A stretch of 64,000 nucleotides of DNA, from assembly GCA_037974665.1 (NCBI GenBank), contig CM075781.1:37231735-37295734 (forward strand). The letters are read 5' to 3'. This document shows positions 24,381-37,030 of this stretch, in pieces. This DNA comes from Ehretia macrophylla (lineage: Eukaryota; Streptophyta; Magnoliopsida; Boraginales; Ehretiaceae). The stretch's first letter is position 1. The number at the start of each line of letters is the position of its first letter. The notes under the pieces were generated by a model that did no database searches, was not told the DNA's origin, and worked only from the letters and a program-made list of their open reading frames with translations. The translations under genes and the position numbers were made by a program.

Positions 24381-24390
24381 CTACATAAAG
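24381..24390 (+). promoter_or_regulatory. Candidate TATA element of MYB-1
   Basis: CTACATAAAG sits 61 bases upstream of the ATG, in a block that is nearly identical upstream of MYB-2, where the same position reads CTATATATCT. The MYB-1 version is the weaker TATA match. Confidence 0.4.
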
Positions 24391-24450
24391 CTGCATGCCA
24401 GGATCATTCGGTAGCTCCAATTCGAAAGGGGTTCCTGCACATTCTTGAGA

Positions 24451-25719
24451 ATGAAGTTAACTGACACAGTAGATATAAAGAAGGGAACATGGAGTCCTGA
24501 GGAAGATCAAAAGTTAATTGCTTATATAAACAAATATGGCATCTGGAATTGGTGTCATATGCCAAAAGCCGCAGGTAGATACAAAACTTTCACTTGTGTC
24601 GTTGGAAAACCATGTCTAGCAAACTTCTCCGTCCCGGTTTCACTTTCAATTGTTGACTACTTGAATTATTCTTCCGCATATATAGGAATTTGTTTGTTAT
24701 GTATGCAGGGCTTTCAAGGTCTGGCAAAAGTTGTAGACTACGATGGATGAACTATCTCCGCCCAGACCTAAAGAGAGACCGGTTCAGCATGGAAGAAATA
24801 GAAACAATAATTAAGATGCATGAATCATTAGGGAATAAGTAAGTATTGCTGCCAGATCTATTGATATTGGAAGAACAAAAAGAGTAAACCTCTCTTCTTC
24901 TATGTTATACTCACTTTCTCCATAGCAGGTGTTAATTACATCTAATAAACATTCAATTATCTTTAGCTCCTTACATATCTTCTAAACTCTATCAGGGGCG
25001 ACTTTGTTCTAGCATTTTTGAAGTTTAAAATAGTGATCTGCTGTAATGAGAGATTCCGAGTTTGAACCATCACTTCAATTTCCATGGTACTAAAAGAAAC
25101 ACAACATTCTTTCCAAGAAATGGTAGTCAATACCAAACGTAGAGCCTAACAAACCCTAATCATACACTAATGTGTTGTTTTCAGGTGGTCGAAGATTGCT
25201 GCAAAATTACCCGGACGAACTGATAATGAAATCAAGAATTTCTGGCATACCCACGCTAGGAAAAACTTCAAAAGCAATCCAACAGTAACCAAGGCAAATT
25301 ATTATAGACCTAAGAGATTCAAACGTAAGGAAACTAGAGCGAAATCTTCGCTCAGCTATGGTGCAGATGAATCAAATCTTGAGAAGTCCAGCACCATCAC
25401 GGAGTCAACTCAATTTCATATTGTCGAATCATATTCTCCAAGCGAAGACTTTGGTGCCGCATTCGCAGGAAATGCCATATTGGTGAACATTAGATTTTCT
25501 GAAACACGTAGAGAGAACCAAGAGAATTTATTTTCAGAACAATTTTGCAAGGAGGATGTGTATCTGCTGGAGATCAATCCAACCATTTTTGAAGAAGCAA
25601 GTTTTCCATACCCGGCGCAAGAGTGGTGCGTCCACGAATTTGCATATGCTTGCAACAATGATGAATTAACTAGTTTTTGGTTTAATATCTTTCTAGAAGC
25701 TAGTCATCCTTTCTGTTGA
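24451..25719 (+). CDS. R2R3-MYB transcription factor, MYB-1 (intact, three exons)
   Basis: Exons are 24451-24574, 24709-24838 and 25185-25719, with GT-AG introns, giving a 262-residue protein. R2 (residues about 12-63) carries the three spaced tryptophans in [26 protein letters not shown] and [12 protein letters not shown]3 (about 65-115) has F in place of the first tryptophan, as usual, then [20 protein letters not shown] and [11 protein letters not shown]. Intron positions, within the Gly codon after KAA and within the Lys of GNK-WS, match the common plant R2R3 pattern. The acidic, serine-rich C-terminus ends in [20 protein letters not shown]3 lacks the bHLH-binding leucine pattern. The WHTH ending and the SFWF motif resemble subgroup 2 (MYB13/14/15 type), but that assignment is tentative. 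The protein should act in the nucleus as a DNA-binding regulator. The start is the ATG at 24451 because R2 begins 11 codons later and MYB-2 uses the same place. Confidence 0.92.
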
Positions 25720-26088
25720 GAGCACCATTGGAGTGTCTAAAGTGTTGTTGTTAGTCTAATGAGATGCCTTTCCATATTTTTTTTTTTTGGTTTTTTTTTT
25801 TTTTTTTTTTGAGAGTCCTGATGCCTATATTTTGTGAAGTGTTGGCATACACATCAAATGCCATTTTGAAGCAAGATGGACGCCATCAGGTTTAGTTCAT
25901 ATCAAAGATGTCAGATAGACCTCTGCAGATTTGGATAATGCTTGTTAATAACTTAGAGCAACTCCAAAAGGTTCCGTATTTTGGCTCCTTAAAATACATT
26001 TTACCGTCTTCATGAATAAGCTCCCTATCCTCCTTCCTATTTTGATAGAAAGTTTGGAAATCTCTTACCAAAACTAAAACCCCTAAGA
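25720..26088. other. 3' flank of MYB-1, non-coding
   Basis: It begins with the 3' untranslated region. Two long T-runs separated by GG (about 25780-25811) precede GAGAGTCCTGATGCCTATAT, a stretch that is also found downstream of the broken MYB-2, which marks the end of the duplicated unit. No other gene is seen. Confidence 0.6.
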
Positions 26089-26355
26089 TAGCGATTGGTA
26101 CACTCGAATTGATTTGGGTAGGAATAAAATGAGCCAAAGAATGAAATAAAACTGAGAATGGAATGAACTTGAGAATGAAAATGACATGTTTGGTATGGTA
26201 TGCTCTACGAATTAAGAGTAGTAATGTGAATGACTTTTATAATATGACAAGATTGTCATTTTATTATTATAGTATTAAAAATAAGAATAAATATAAACAT
26301 AATCGTAAACAACATAAACATAAATAATAATAATAATAACAAAATAAAAATATTA

Positions 26356-26387
<32 letters not shown>

Positions 26388-26602
26388 TAAATAATAATTA
26401 TTATAATTATAATTATTCTTATTATTAACAAAATTAAAATTAAAATAATAATAACAACAACAATTATTATTATTATTATTATTATTATATTGGTATTATT
26501 ATTATTATTATTATTATCTTTATCATTATTATTTTACTTTATTATTATTATTATTATTAGTATTTTTTATTATTATTTTAATCATCATTTTTTTTTATTA
26601 TC

Positions 26603-26663
<61 letters not shown>

Positions 26664-26791
26664 CTTTATCATTATTATTTTACTTTATTATTATTATTAT
26701 TATTAGTAATTTTTATTATTATTTTAATCACTATTATTATTTTTTATTTTAATTTTATTTTTTATTTATTATTTATTATTTATTATTATTA

Positions 26792-26824
<33 letters not shown>

Positions 26825-26922
26825 CTTTATCATTATTATTTTACTTTATTATTATTATTATTAGTAATTTTTATTATTATTTTAATCACTATTATTATTT
26901 TTTATTTATATTTATTTATTTA

Positions 26923-26969
<47 letters not shown>

Positions 26970-27460
26970 CATATTTATTTTTATTTTTATTTTTATTTTT
27001 AGTTTTGTTTTTATAATAATAATTATTATTTTCATAATAATATTATTATATTTTATTTTTATTATTATTATTATTTAACCACTATTATTATTTTTTATTT
27101 TTTTATTATAATTTTATTATTTTGTTTTTATTTTTATTTTCATAATAATAATAATTATCATTTTTATAATAATTATTATTATGTCTTTTAATTATTATTA
27201 TTATTATTATTATTATTGTAAAATAAATTATTTATAAAAATTATGTTATATAGGAATATGATAGTCAAGTTTATTCTCAAACATATGATAATGGACTATT
27301 CCCATGTATTTGGTCTGGAATGACTATTTCCATATATGTGAAAATGAGATTCCCTTGCAAATGAGATTCTCAAGTCCATTCCCTCATACCAAACAGAGGA
27401 ATTAAAATAGAATTGGGAATGTCATTTTATTCCCAACGCATTCCTACATACCAATCACTG
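26089..27460. mobile_element. hAT-like non-autonomous element with ATT microsatellite core
   Basis: The left end TAGCGATTGGTA and the right end, CAGTGATTGGTA on the opposite strand, form short inverted termini. Both arms continue with diverged complementary sequence around GGAATAAAATGA and TTTGGTATG. Flanks are CCCTAAGA and CCTAAATA, an imperfect 8-bp repeat. CAGTG-type ends and 8-bp duplications suggest hAT. The interior (about 26230-27230) is nearly pure (ATT)n with imperfections, which produces a spurious tyrosine/isoleucine open frame at 26490-26864. Confidence 0.5.
26230..27230. repeat. Long (ATT/AAT)n compound microsatellite
   Basis: About 1 kb of AAT- and ATT-unit repeats, with AT- and TTTA-rich interruptions. 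Several higher-order repeats of about 200 bases are visible, marked by TTATCTTTATCATTATTATT at about 26515, 26660 and 26820. It sits inside the hAT-like element. Confidence 0.85.
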
Positions 27461-28593
27461 CCTAAATATTCACAACACAATACAAAAAATAAAAAAAAAT
27501 AAAAAAATTAAATAGAGAACCAACCTGGAGAAAAAAATCATAAGAAAAAAAATTCAATGTAAATATAAAGAATCCCAAAAATAAAATGATCAAAACTTGT
27601 ACATAAAAGGTAATAAAATTTAAAATAAATGACATATTTATAGAAATATTTTTCATAATGAAATATTTGATCTTAATAAAAAACTAAAAAAAAAAAATAT
27701 TTGGGTTATAAACATAGACTTAGAAGTGTAATTTTAGGCATTAATTTTTTATTGGGCTAATAAAAAATCATCTCATTTTTCATCAATTTTAAACGTTAGA
27801 TTATATGTGTGTCATTTGTTTATATATATATATATATATAAATATATAAAAGTCATCGGTTAATCCTAATAAAAGTCAAACCGTAATGGATACCCATCGG
27901 TTTGTTATATTGCTTGTTATTAGTTAGGATCATAGATTTCGGTTTTAAACCCTGCTTAATGTGACAGGCATTCAAAATACAAATATGAGACACGAAAACA
28001 ATTGTGCAAGGGTGCAAGTCACTACTTCAAAAATTTGCTATAAAACAACATTAGTGACTTAGACAATTTATCAAACACTTTGCATGCAAAACATATAACA
28101 ATATGAATTAGGCAATATATATCACCACAAGATAAATAATAAATATGAAAGCAAAGAGAATAAGAAGAGGAATAATCAAACACAGGAAGTTTTAGGTGGT
28201 TCGCATTGCTAAGTGCCTAATCCATCACCTAAGTTTTCATTCCTTAGAATTTTCCAAAATTAGAAGTTTCAACAATACTTCTTCAGATGTTGGTAAAATA
28301 CAAATCAACTATAACAATCACTTGAGTCAACAAGAGATCAACCAAGCTTATTCGAATGTAGGTGAGACTTCAAACCTACTAGCTCTACTCTTTGAGTCCA
28401 CAAAGGATTTTTCTCTTCTAAGGATAATCTCAATACTAATATAGAGCCCAAGAGTGTAAATTAACACAAAGATTGAGTGTAAAATATAAGTCCTCAATGA
28501 GTAGATAGTAGAATCCAAATATTTTGAATGCTCAATAGATATGCAAGTACAAGGTTAAGCTTTGTGTAATTTGATGGATTGAACCAACAGTAA
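27461..28593 (-). repeat. Possible LTR-like remnant, unclassified
   Basis: 27461-27900 is AT-rich and featureless. From about 28170 the plus strand reads AGTTTTAGGTGGTTCGCATT followed by GCTAAGTGCCTAATCCATCACC. That style is common in reversed plant LTRs, but no coding domain or partner LTR is seen. A (TA)n run is at about 27817-27842. Sequence of similar character resumes beyond the Harbinger-like insertion. Confidence 0.25.
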
Positions 28594-29990
28594 AGGGGTG
28601 TTTGGTTCGCGAAATGTTTTAAGATTCTTGGGAATGTGAAGTTTGAAATATAATATTCTCATGTTTGGTTCGCGGAGTAAAAAATATATATTTCAGATAA
28701 TATCACATTCCTGAAAATGCAATATTCCCATGATTTGGCAAATTTATATTCTCATGTGTAGAGGTGGGAATCTCAAATTCTCAAGTCTAGAGAATAACTT
28801 TGAAAAAATAAAATACTCAAATAAACATCTAAGAAAATACAAAATTAAAATAAACACAACAAAAAAACTCAAAAAATAAAATAAAAATAATAAAATAATA
28901 AAAAAGTAAAATAAAATTAAATAAAATTAAAATAAAGAAAAACAATAAAAATAAAAAGCAAGAAAATAAAATAAAATAAAATAATGTAAAATAAAATTAT
29001 GTAAACAATAAATTAAAAAAATAAGAAAATTATGTTAAATAAAATAAGATAAAATAAATAGAATAAAAAATAAAAAATTATTAAATAAATAAATTATAAT
29101 AATAAATTAAATGATCAAAAATAAAAATAAAAAATAAGATAAAGTAAAATTAAAATAAAATAAGTAAGAATAAAATAAAATAAAACTAAAAAAAATAAAA
29201 TATTTTAAAAATAGAATAATAACAATAAAAATAAGAAAATAAGAAAATAAAATAAGAAAAAGTAAAATTAAAATAAAATAAGTAAGAATAAAATAAAATA
29301 AAACTACAAAAAATACAATATTTAAAAAATAGAATAATAACAATAAAAATAAGAAAATAAGAAAATAAAATAAAATAAAATAAAAATAAAATTAGTAAGA
29401 AAAAAATAAAATAAAACTACATAAAATAAAAACATTTATAATAAGTAAATTAATAAAAATTAAAATAAAAAATAAATGAAAATAAAATAAAATAAATAAA
29501 AATTATTAAATTTCTAAGTTAAACTAGAGTTTTATATGTAAAATTATTTTTAATAGTAAATTGTAGATTTTAAAATTTTAAATTAAATAAATTTAAAAAA
29601 ATTTAAATAAAATAAATATTTTTATTTTTTATATTTTTAAATAATAAATTTAAGTTTCTAATTTTGATGTGTCAAGTTAAAATTTATAAATTATAAAAAC
29701 AAATTTACTTTTATTGTATTAATACGTTAAATATTTTTTACTCAAGTATTAGTAAAAGTATGCAAAATGTATTGTTATTTATACACTTTATTCGATATTC
29801 TTGTTTTTTTAGTTAGGAGCATTATTGAAAAATTGCTCAATATTCCTAGAAATATTGAGTCTAAATCAAATATAATTAAATAACATTCCTTGGAACTTGG
29901 CAAAATATTCCTAAGAATATTTTTAACAAACCAAACACTTTTAATCACATTCGCGGGAATGAAAAATCTATCTGTGAACCAAACGCCCCT
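28594..29990. mobile_element. Harbinger-like (Tourist-type) non-autonomous element, 1.4 kb
   Basis: The ends are AGGGGTGTTTGGTTCGCG and, on the opposite strand, AGGGGCGTTTGGTTCACA. They are flanked by TAA on both sides (28591-28593 and 29991-29993), the 3-bp duplication of PIF/Harbinger elements. The interior (28820-29520) is a cryptic AAAATAAAAT repeat with no transposase, so movement would depend on a partner element. Confidence 0.7.
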
Positions 29991-31229
29991 TAAGAGTTTA
30001 GAATCAATAGAAATGGTGTGAAATAGGTCAATTGTGAAATGGGTAAGGATTGGTATAAATAGACAATATTTTTATGTTTAAAAACGACTAGTTTTTCAAA
30101 ATAAGCAGACTACCAATCGAGACTGCCAATCAACATGTAGCTTATCCGATAAAAGCACTGAACCTACTTACTTTGTCGGTCGACCGGTAGGAACAAAGCC
30201 AGCTTAGGAAATGCACCTAAAAATCAATATTTTGAAGGATAAAACAATTAAATATCTTAATAGCACATCTTCAAAAGATATTTGGCCCATTTAACATGTC
30301 AAAATATTTTTAAAACTCTTGAAAAAGGATTAAAACGATTTTGCAATTCCAAGGGCTAAAATTAAAGTTTTCAACTGAAATCCAATCTTTTGAAGATAAC
30401 CCATTTAATTCTTTTAAGAACAATTTTTTCAAAAAATGTTTAACCCAATGAACCTTTCAAAACCTTTTCAAAATTATTGAGCAAAGGTTTAAAACCATTT
30501 TGAAAGATTACCAAGAATTTCAACTACACAAATGCAAATCTAAGATAAACTACAAAATTTATGCCTCTATGTCACCTATTCTTTATCATTATGTCACCAC
30601 ATCATCTTCAAGTCTTGATTTAATTTCAAGGTCTTTACTTTTTCAACACTTGAAGGCTTTATTTGTTTGTCATGTGCATCTTTGCATTCTTTTGTTCTTT
30701 TCAATGGCACACACAATTTTACATCTTCTCAAATCTTGCATATTTTCTATGATCAATTACTTTTCTTCTTTTGTGTGAGATTTTCTTCATCTTTCAATAC
30801 CAAGAATTTATAATACATTTAATATATACAATGTAATCCATAAAAGTCCAACATTCAAGTACAAATTGACTCATAATGATATATACATTTAGTTCACAAA
30901 AGCCAACAAGTGTGTATTTAAACATATAAACATATAAACATATTTGATTTAACACACTTGACAAATCTAATAATTCAAGATTAGTTATCTTCTTTCTTTA
31001 TTCTTGTATCTTTATTTGATCAAAATAATTTTCTTATCCATGCAAGTTATTCAACCAATCAATATTTGACTCAAAATTAATTATATGCATATTTTAATCT
31101 CATCAGCTCTAAGTGTGAGTTTAATGATAGAAATATATTAATACAAATACACTTGAGAAAACCAATAATCCTTTATTTGTATCATCACAAACATAATCTC
31201 AGGCATAAAGCCAACAACAATAAAGGCTA
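29991..31229. other. Non-coding sequence, possible continuation of LTR-like remnant
   Basis: No gene is recognised. The stretch continues the sequence interrupted by the Harbinger-like element (GAACCAACAG before, AGTTTAGAATC after). A 92-codon open frame at 30500-30778 is serine- and leucine-rich without a domain. Confidence 0.35.
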
Positions 31230-32420
<1,191 letters not shown>

Positions 32421-32679
32421 ATTTGCATGTTTCAGTCACATCTAACTCATGTCCATGCTCTCATTTTTGGGATAATCCACAATTCCTAAATTAATAATGT
32501 TTTGAAAGAACAAAAGACTGTAAAGAAATCGTCACTCACCTTGCAAGCACCCTTGGATTCGAAAACGGTCTCTATCGTACCAAGTATACAGAGATTGATA
32601 CACAGCACCTAATACAAACTAGAACATCCCATTTATGAATAACTAATACTTGCCCTACTATAAAAATATTACCATTTTA

Positions 32680-33480
32680 TGCTCTGTTTCATGTTAGCAG
32701 TAAAATATTTTCCTGAAAAATGTTTTCCTAATTTTTCGATGTTTGATAATATTGAAAGTTGGTCAACCGAAAAATATTTTTTAGTCAAAGGAAAATGTTT
32801 AGTTGAAAATAGTTAAAAATATTTTCATATCCTTTGGGAGAAAAAAATATTTTTCACTCGCTCTATCCCATATTCACAGACCCCAAACCCTACCCCGATC
32901 CCCCTACCCCACCCCATACTCACCCCTTCCCTACTCCCGTCACATTTTAAATTAATTATTATGAAATAAAAAGTTATTAATAAAAATTTACTTAATTCTA
33001 ATTAATAATTAATAAAATTATATTAAAATTTAATAAATTAAAATTATTTAATAATAATTAATTATCTAATTATTTAATTTAAGACTTTTATTCATTTATT
33101 AACTATTAAATAATTTATTAATATTAATTATCAATAATCAATTATCTAATTAATTAATTACTAATTTACTATTTTTTATTTACTTGTTAGCTATGAAATT
33201 ATCAATTGATTATTAGTAATTGATAAAATAGATAATTATTTTATTTATTTATTATATATTAATTAAAAATTATGAATTTATTTATTATGCATTAAGTAAA
33301 ATATTTATGAATTAATTATTTTTAACATATTTTAAAGTTTTATTGATAAATTAATTTACTAATAGTGATTAATTATTAATGATTTTTGAAAAAACCTTTA
33401 ATCAAATTTTTACTATTACATTCAAATTCCAGAAAATATTTTTCAGTGTGGCAACCAAACACCAGAAAATATTATGTTTT
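32680..33480. mobile_element. Foldback element with GAAAATATTTTC-type arms
   Basis: The left arm has TGTTTCATGTTAGCAGTAAA and ATATTTTCCTGAAAAATG. The right arm, on the opposite strand, has ATATTTTCTGGTGTTTGGTT and CTGAAAAATATTTTCTGG. The similarity and the TGTTTGGT-type phrase suggest a MITE-like element of about 800 bases with a TAATTAATT-rich interior. Exact ends and target duplication were not settled. Confidence 0.4.
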
Positions 33481-34289
33481 TAATGAGTAATGCTACTCGA
33501 ACTACCCTTGTTTCTCTTCTAGATGTATTTGGACTTGGAATTCAACACACATCCCAACATGTTTTATTGTTTAAAGTTTATGTACATATATATTCGCTTA
33601 AGTTTCAATGTATATATTCGTGTTTTAGTCACTATGATTAACATAATGCGTGGTATTCCTATTTCTTCGCTTCTATACCAAATGACTTTGTTGTTTTTAA
33701 GGGTTTCACATTACTACTTGTCACCAAAAATATGCTTCTTGTTTTGTCGTTTTTGTTTTTCTTAATCCATTGCGGACACTAGCAAATGGGTCTTGTATGG
33801 CGTCATATAACCAAGTCTCATGTTTTGTTATCAAAGAATCTAATCATGAATAAGGAGTATTAATTAATTATATAAATAAATCTATGATACAAGTTGTTAT
33901 AATATTTATCCTCTCCTTATAAGAGTAGGAAATTTTTCATATATGTCTCATTTTCTTTTGTTAATTAATAGATTATTCTTTCCTTTGGGGTTGGGGTGAG
34001 GAATGTTAAGAATAGGTTTTCATTTTAAAATCAATTGATATCAAGTAAAGTTAGCTCATAACCTTATTCAGTGGTCTTTTTGAGATATGGGTCTTTTCTC
34101 GAGTCCCACTACATCTCGGGCTGGACAAGTCGCTTCGCAGAGGAGTTGTACCTGCAAATCGAGGGCGTGGAATCGAGGACCAGTTCCGGCGATTTAAAAG
34201 GAATAATTTTCCTTCTGGTGGTACAAATTAAGTATGGCGTTAAGTTGTAAAGAAGACAAAGATAAAAAATCTGTATGTCACTTTTCTGT
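33481..34289. repeat. Duplicated intergenic block shared with 44985-46030
   Basis: 33640-33960 aligns with 44990-45180 plus 45790-45920 (for example ATTCCTATTTCTTCGCTTCT against GTTCCTAATACTTCGCTAAG, TTCTTGTTTTGTCG against TTCCTGTTTTATATATCG, and the following AATCCATTGC). It lies just upstream of modules III and IV, so the tandem duplication unit is larger than the MYB genes and their promoters. No gene. Confidence 0.5.
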
Positions 34290-35659
34290 ATGAGGTTGTT
34301 GACGGCACTTTCTGCTGACCATTGAGCTTTCTTTATACTTCCAAGACCTTTGATAGGTCGAATGAGAAAGATGGATATAGCAGCCAATTTTAGACTTTTG
34401 ATATCACATATCTCTACGAAGAACATGACTCTACAGGTTACTAATTGTCTCTATCATGCTTAAGGTAGGAAAAAGCCTGTGTTTTCAAAATGCAATGACA
34501 CCAGAATCAAATAAAAACTGACTCCTCCAATGGTCTCACCTCCTGCCACATAGTATAGAATTTACATCATTGGAGGAATAGAATTGCTTTATTCTCGTCA
34601 ATATCTCCTTGCAAGGCTCGCTTCACTCCCAACATTAAAAAGAGGAAGTGATTAAAGAGAAACCATTGTATTTTTTAAAAGAGAATGTGGTCCTATATCT
34701 ATTTCAAACATACGTTGCGTAATTACTAAATCAATTTATAACTAAATACTGGGTGGCCTTTCACCATAGGTTAAGAAGCCTTTCCAATAATAAGTATTTG
34801 TGAAAAGGACTGCAAGTCTTGAAAAATCATTTTTTTAATGGTGATATACATATGGTCCCTAGAGAGAATGACTTCCATCCTATGTTTACTATGCTGTGAG
34901 AAAATCAACATGGTTGAAGCTGATAATTGTTGACTATAGCGTGATCCTTGACGAAGAAGAGGCAATTATATATAAAGATAATTGAATAGTGTACTATTGT
35001 TCCATATTCTTGGATGACAACAAAAAATGCATTTTTTTTTTAATTTGAAAGGAAATCTAACCATTAGCTACAATTTACTAACAACTTGATGGAATGTATT
35101 TTCTCTTTTATCGTTCCCTAATAGAGTCATTGATACCAACAGTACTTGGTCTATGTAATATTTTCAGAGGATTGACTCAAACGAAAATTAGCTAATTAAC
35201 CAATTAATACATCTATTCACCTCACGATAAATATGTTTAATTCAAAACTCCGGATACCGATGTAATAACATCTTGCAGTCCTCGATCCAAGGCCTCTCAA
35301 GAGGCCGTTATAGGGGGTGTTCTCGTGCATCATGCCCCACCCAAAATGCCATGACTTCTGCAATTACCGTCTCTACGATTGTAAAATTATTTTTGACTTT
35401 CCTTTTCTAGAACAAAAAGGAAAAAAAATAATAAACCTTACTTACCCTACTTATAATGAGCCTGCCAAATATAGAAGGCTGCTAGTGTTATTGCAGCCTG
35501 GAATATCCATATAATTTATTCAAATAAAATTTCTCAGTGCACAGATCTGAAACATTATACTATCTGTAACAATAATGGTTTGAATGTACCTTTCTCAGCA
35601 AGTGGTAACAAACAAATAAAAGGATGATAAAAATAACAATGAAACAAAGCCATCACTTT

Positions 35660-35700
35660 TTTTTTTTTTTTTGCTCGATAAACTAAGTTATCAAACAAGA
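35660..35700 (-). mobile_element. Short poly(A) retro-insert, about 41 bp
   Basis: A T-run plus GCTCGATAAACTAAGTTATC and AAACAAGA lies between two copies of CATCACTTT (35651-35659 and 35701-35709). The homologous site upstream of MYB-1 (TTTGTCACTTTGAAAAATT) is uninterrupted. On the minus strand the insert ends CGAGC followed by poly(A). Confidence 0.65.
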
Positions 35701-35747
35701 CATCACTTTAAAAATTCTGTAACAGCAATTTCTTGGTATCATATGGT

Positions 35748-35757
35748 CTATATATCT
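35748..35757 (+). promoter_or_regulatory. Candidate TATA element of MYB-2
   Basis: CTATATATCT is 59 bases upstream of the ATG at 35816 within a block conserved with MYB-1. Confidence 0.45.
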
Positions 35758-35815
35758 CCATGCCAGGATCATTCAGTAGCTTCAATTCCAAAGGCATTCT
35801 TGCACATTCTTGAGA

Positions 35816-36170
35816 ATGGAGGTAAGTGATATAGATTTGAGGAAGCGAAAATGGAGTCCTGAGGAAGATCAAAAGTTAATGGCTTATATAGAAAAATATG
35901 GCATTTGGAATTGGAGTCATATGCCAAAAGCCGCAGGTAAATACAAAGATTTTCAGTTTCACTTTCTTCTAGTTCTAACCCCTTTTGTGCTTGTTGAATT
36001 ATAACAGTTGATTTTCATTTGTTATACATGTATGCAGGGCTTTCAAGGTCGGGGAAGAGTTGCAGACATCGATGGATGAACTATCTCCGCCCAGAACTTA
36101 AGAGAGACGGTGGCTTCACCATGGAAGAAATAGAAACAATAATTAAAATGCACGAATCATTAGGAAATAA
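35816..36170 (+). pseudogene. R2R3-MYB pseudogene, MYB-2 (exon 3 lost)
   Basis: Exons 1 (35816-35936) and 2 (36038-36170) are intact, with GT-AG borders and the same phases as MYB-1. R2 reads [20 protein letters not shown], then WNWSHMPKAAG and [11 protein letters not shown]3 begins [20 protein letters not shown], with one residue more than MYB-1. Exon 2 ends in AATAA with the donor GTAAGT, but no exon 3 ([14 protein letters not shown]) follows. Instead, after about 360 bases, sequence homologous to the MYB-1 3' flank appears (GAGAGTCTAGATGCCTATAT at about 36540). The second half of R3 and the C-terminal region were therefore deleted. The truncated product would lack the R3 recognition helix. 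Confidence 0.85.
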
Positions 36171-37030
36171 GTAAGTATTGTTGTCACTTTCTGAGGTGCT
36201 ATTCAAATCTAGTAAACATCTAATTAGATATGTTATATGATCATTTATTATCTTCTATGTGAATGTTTGGTTAATTTTGCAAAATAGTCAACTAAACATC
36301 CATAAATAAGGTGACAAATAAATAATAAAAATAGGACTTGGCTCCTCTACTAACTTCCACACTTCTTTTTGTCTTTTTCTTTACCGTTCATTTTTTCCCC
36401 GTTCGGTGGGGGATTGGGGTGGGGGTGGGTAGTTTAGTAATCAGGCACAAAATATCGACAAGTAAATACATAAGCGACAAATAAAGAACAGTAATCAGCA
36501 TTGAACTCTACTTTTTTTTTTTTTTGGTCAAACTCTACTGAGAGTCTAGATGCCTATATTTTGGGAAAAGGAATTTTGCGCAAATAGTAACTATTATTTT
36601 TCTAAAATTTTAAATTTATTTTTATTGTTTAAATTAGTTAATTTAGTTTCTATTTATTTTTTAAAAAATTCAAATTTATTCATGTTATTCAAAATTAGTT
36701 AAATTAGTCCCTTATTGGTTTTTCAAAAATTTCAATTTAGTTTCTGCCTAGCTAACTTGAAATATTTTGGGGAACAATAGAACTAAATTGAATTTTGTTG
36801 GGAAATAATTGAAATTAAATTGACTAATTTTGAATAATAATGATGAATTTAATTTTTTTTAAAAGAAATAAAAATTATATTGACTAATTTTAAATAACAT
36901 GAACGAATTTAAAATTTTAAAGAAATAATAGAAACTGTTTGTGCAATTTTCCCTTTTGGTAAATTTTTGGCTTACGTATCAAATGCTTGTTTACCATTAT
37001 AAAGCAACATTGACACTGTTGCTGCAGGCT
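36171..37030. other. MYB-2 intron 2 remnant, 3' flank and foldback insertion
   Basis: After the exon 2 donor comes about 330 bases without exon 3. A short T13-GGTCA insert (36513-36530) follows, flanked by AACTCTACT copies. Next is the MYB 3' flank landmark at about 36540-36556, then an inverted-repeat insertion at about 36557-36955 whose arms are GGGAAAAGGAATTTTGCGCA and, on the opposite strand, GGGAAAATTGCACAAAC. TTTTGG is repeated at the two borders. The 3' flank resumes with TTGGCTTACGTATCAAATGC. Confidence 0.6.
36513..36530 (-). mobile_element. Short poly(A) retro-insert, 18 bp
   Basis: T13 plus GGTCA (TGACC-poly(A) on the minus strand) lies between exact copies of AACTCTACT at 36504-36512 and 36531-36539. 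A T-run-GG-T-run at the equivalent place 3' of MYB-1 may be related. Confidence 0.6.

Larger units (their letters stand above)
20071..24450 (+). repeat. MYB upstream module II with nested insertions
   Basis: This is the upstream region of MYB-1 and is homologous to module I: AGCAGCCAATTTTAGAC at 20119, TGTTGAAGCTGATAATTGTTGAC near 22235, AGAAGGCTGCTGTTACTGTTGCAG near 23358. It has been expanded by insertions: a short poly(T) insert at 20246-20271, a LINE-like 3' end at about 20331-20685, a Mutator-like MITE at 20728-20885, a GGCGGATCC-ended repeat at about 21370-22010, a foldback at about 22282-23110 and a second Mutator-like MITE at 23580-23999. Confidence 0.6.
34290..35815 (+). repeat. MYB upstream module III (upstream of MYB-2)
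   Basis: The module carries AGCAGCCAATTTTAGAC at 34379, CTATGCTGTGAGAAAATC and GTTGAAGCTGATAATTGTTG near 34890-34935, AGAAGGCTGCTAGTGTTATTGCAG near 35475, and the final block TTTCTTGGTATCATATGG just before the candidate TATA element. This order is the same as in module II, without the large insertions. Confidence 0.65.

Noticed and set aside
25779-25811. Double T-run after MYB-1 as another poly(A) insertion
   Set aside because: No clear flanking direct repeat was found; it may be related to the insert at 36513 but is not counted.
26490-26864. 124-codon frame rich in tyrosine, leucine and isoleucine
   Set aside because: It is a translation of the ATT microsatellite and has no independent coding signal.
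35810-36004. 64-codon frame reading through MYB-2 intron 1
   Set aside because: The exon 1 donor and exon 2 acceptor are intact, so the last 23 codons or so are intron; the spliced model was used instead.
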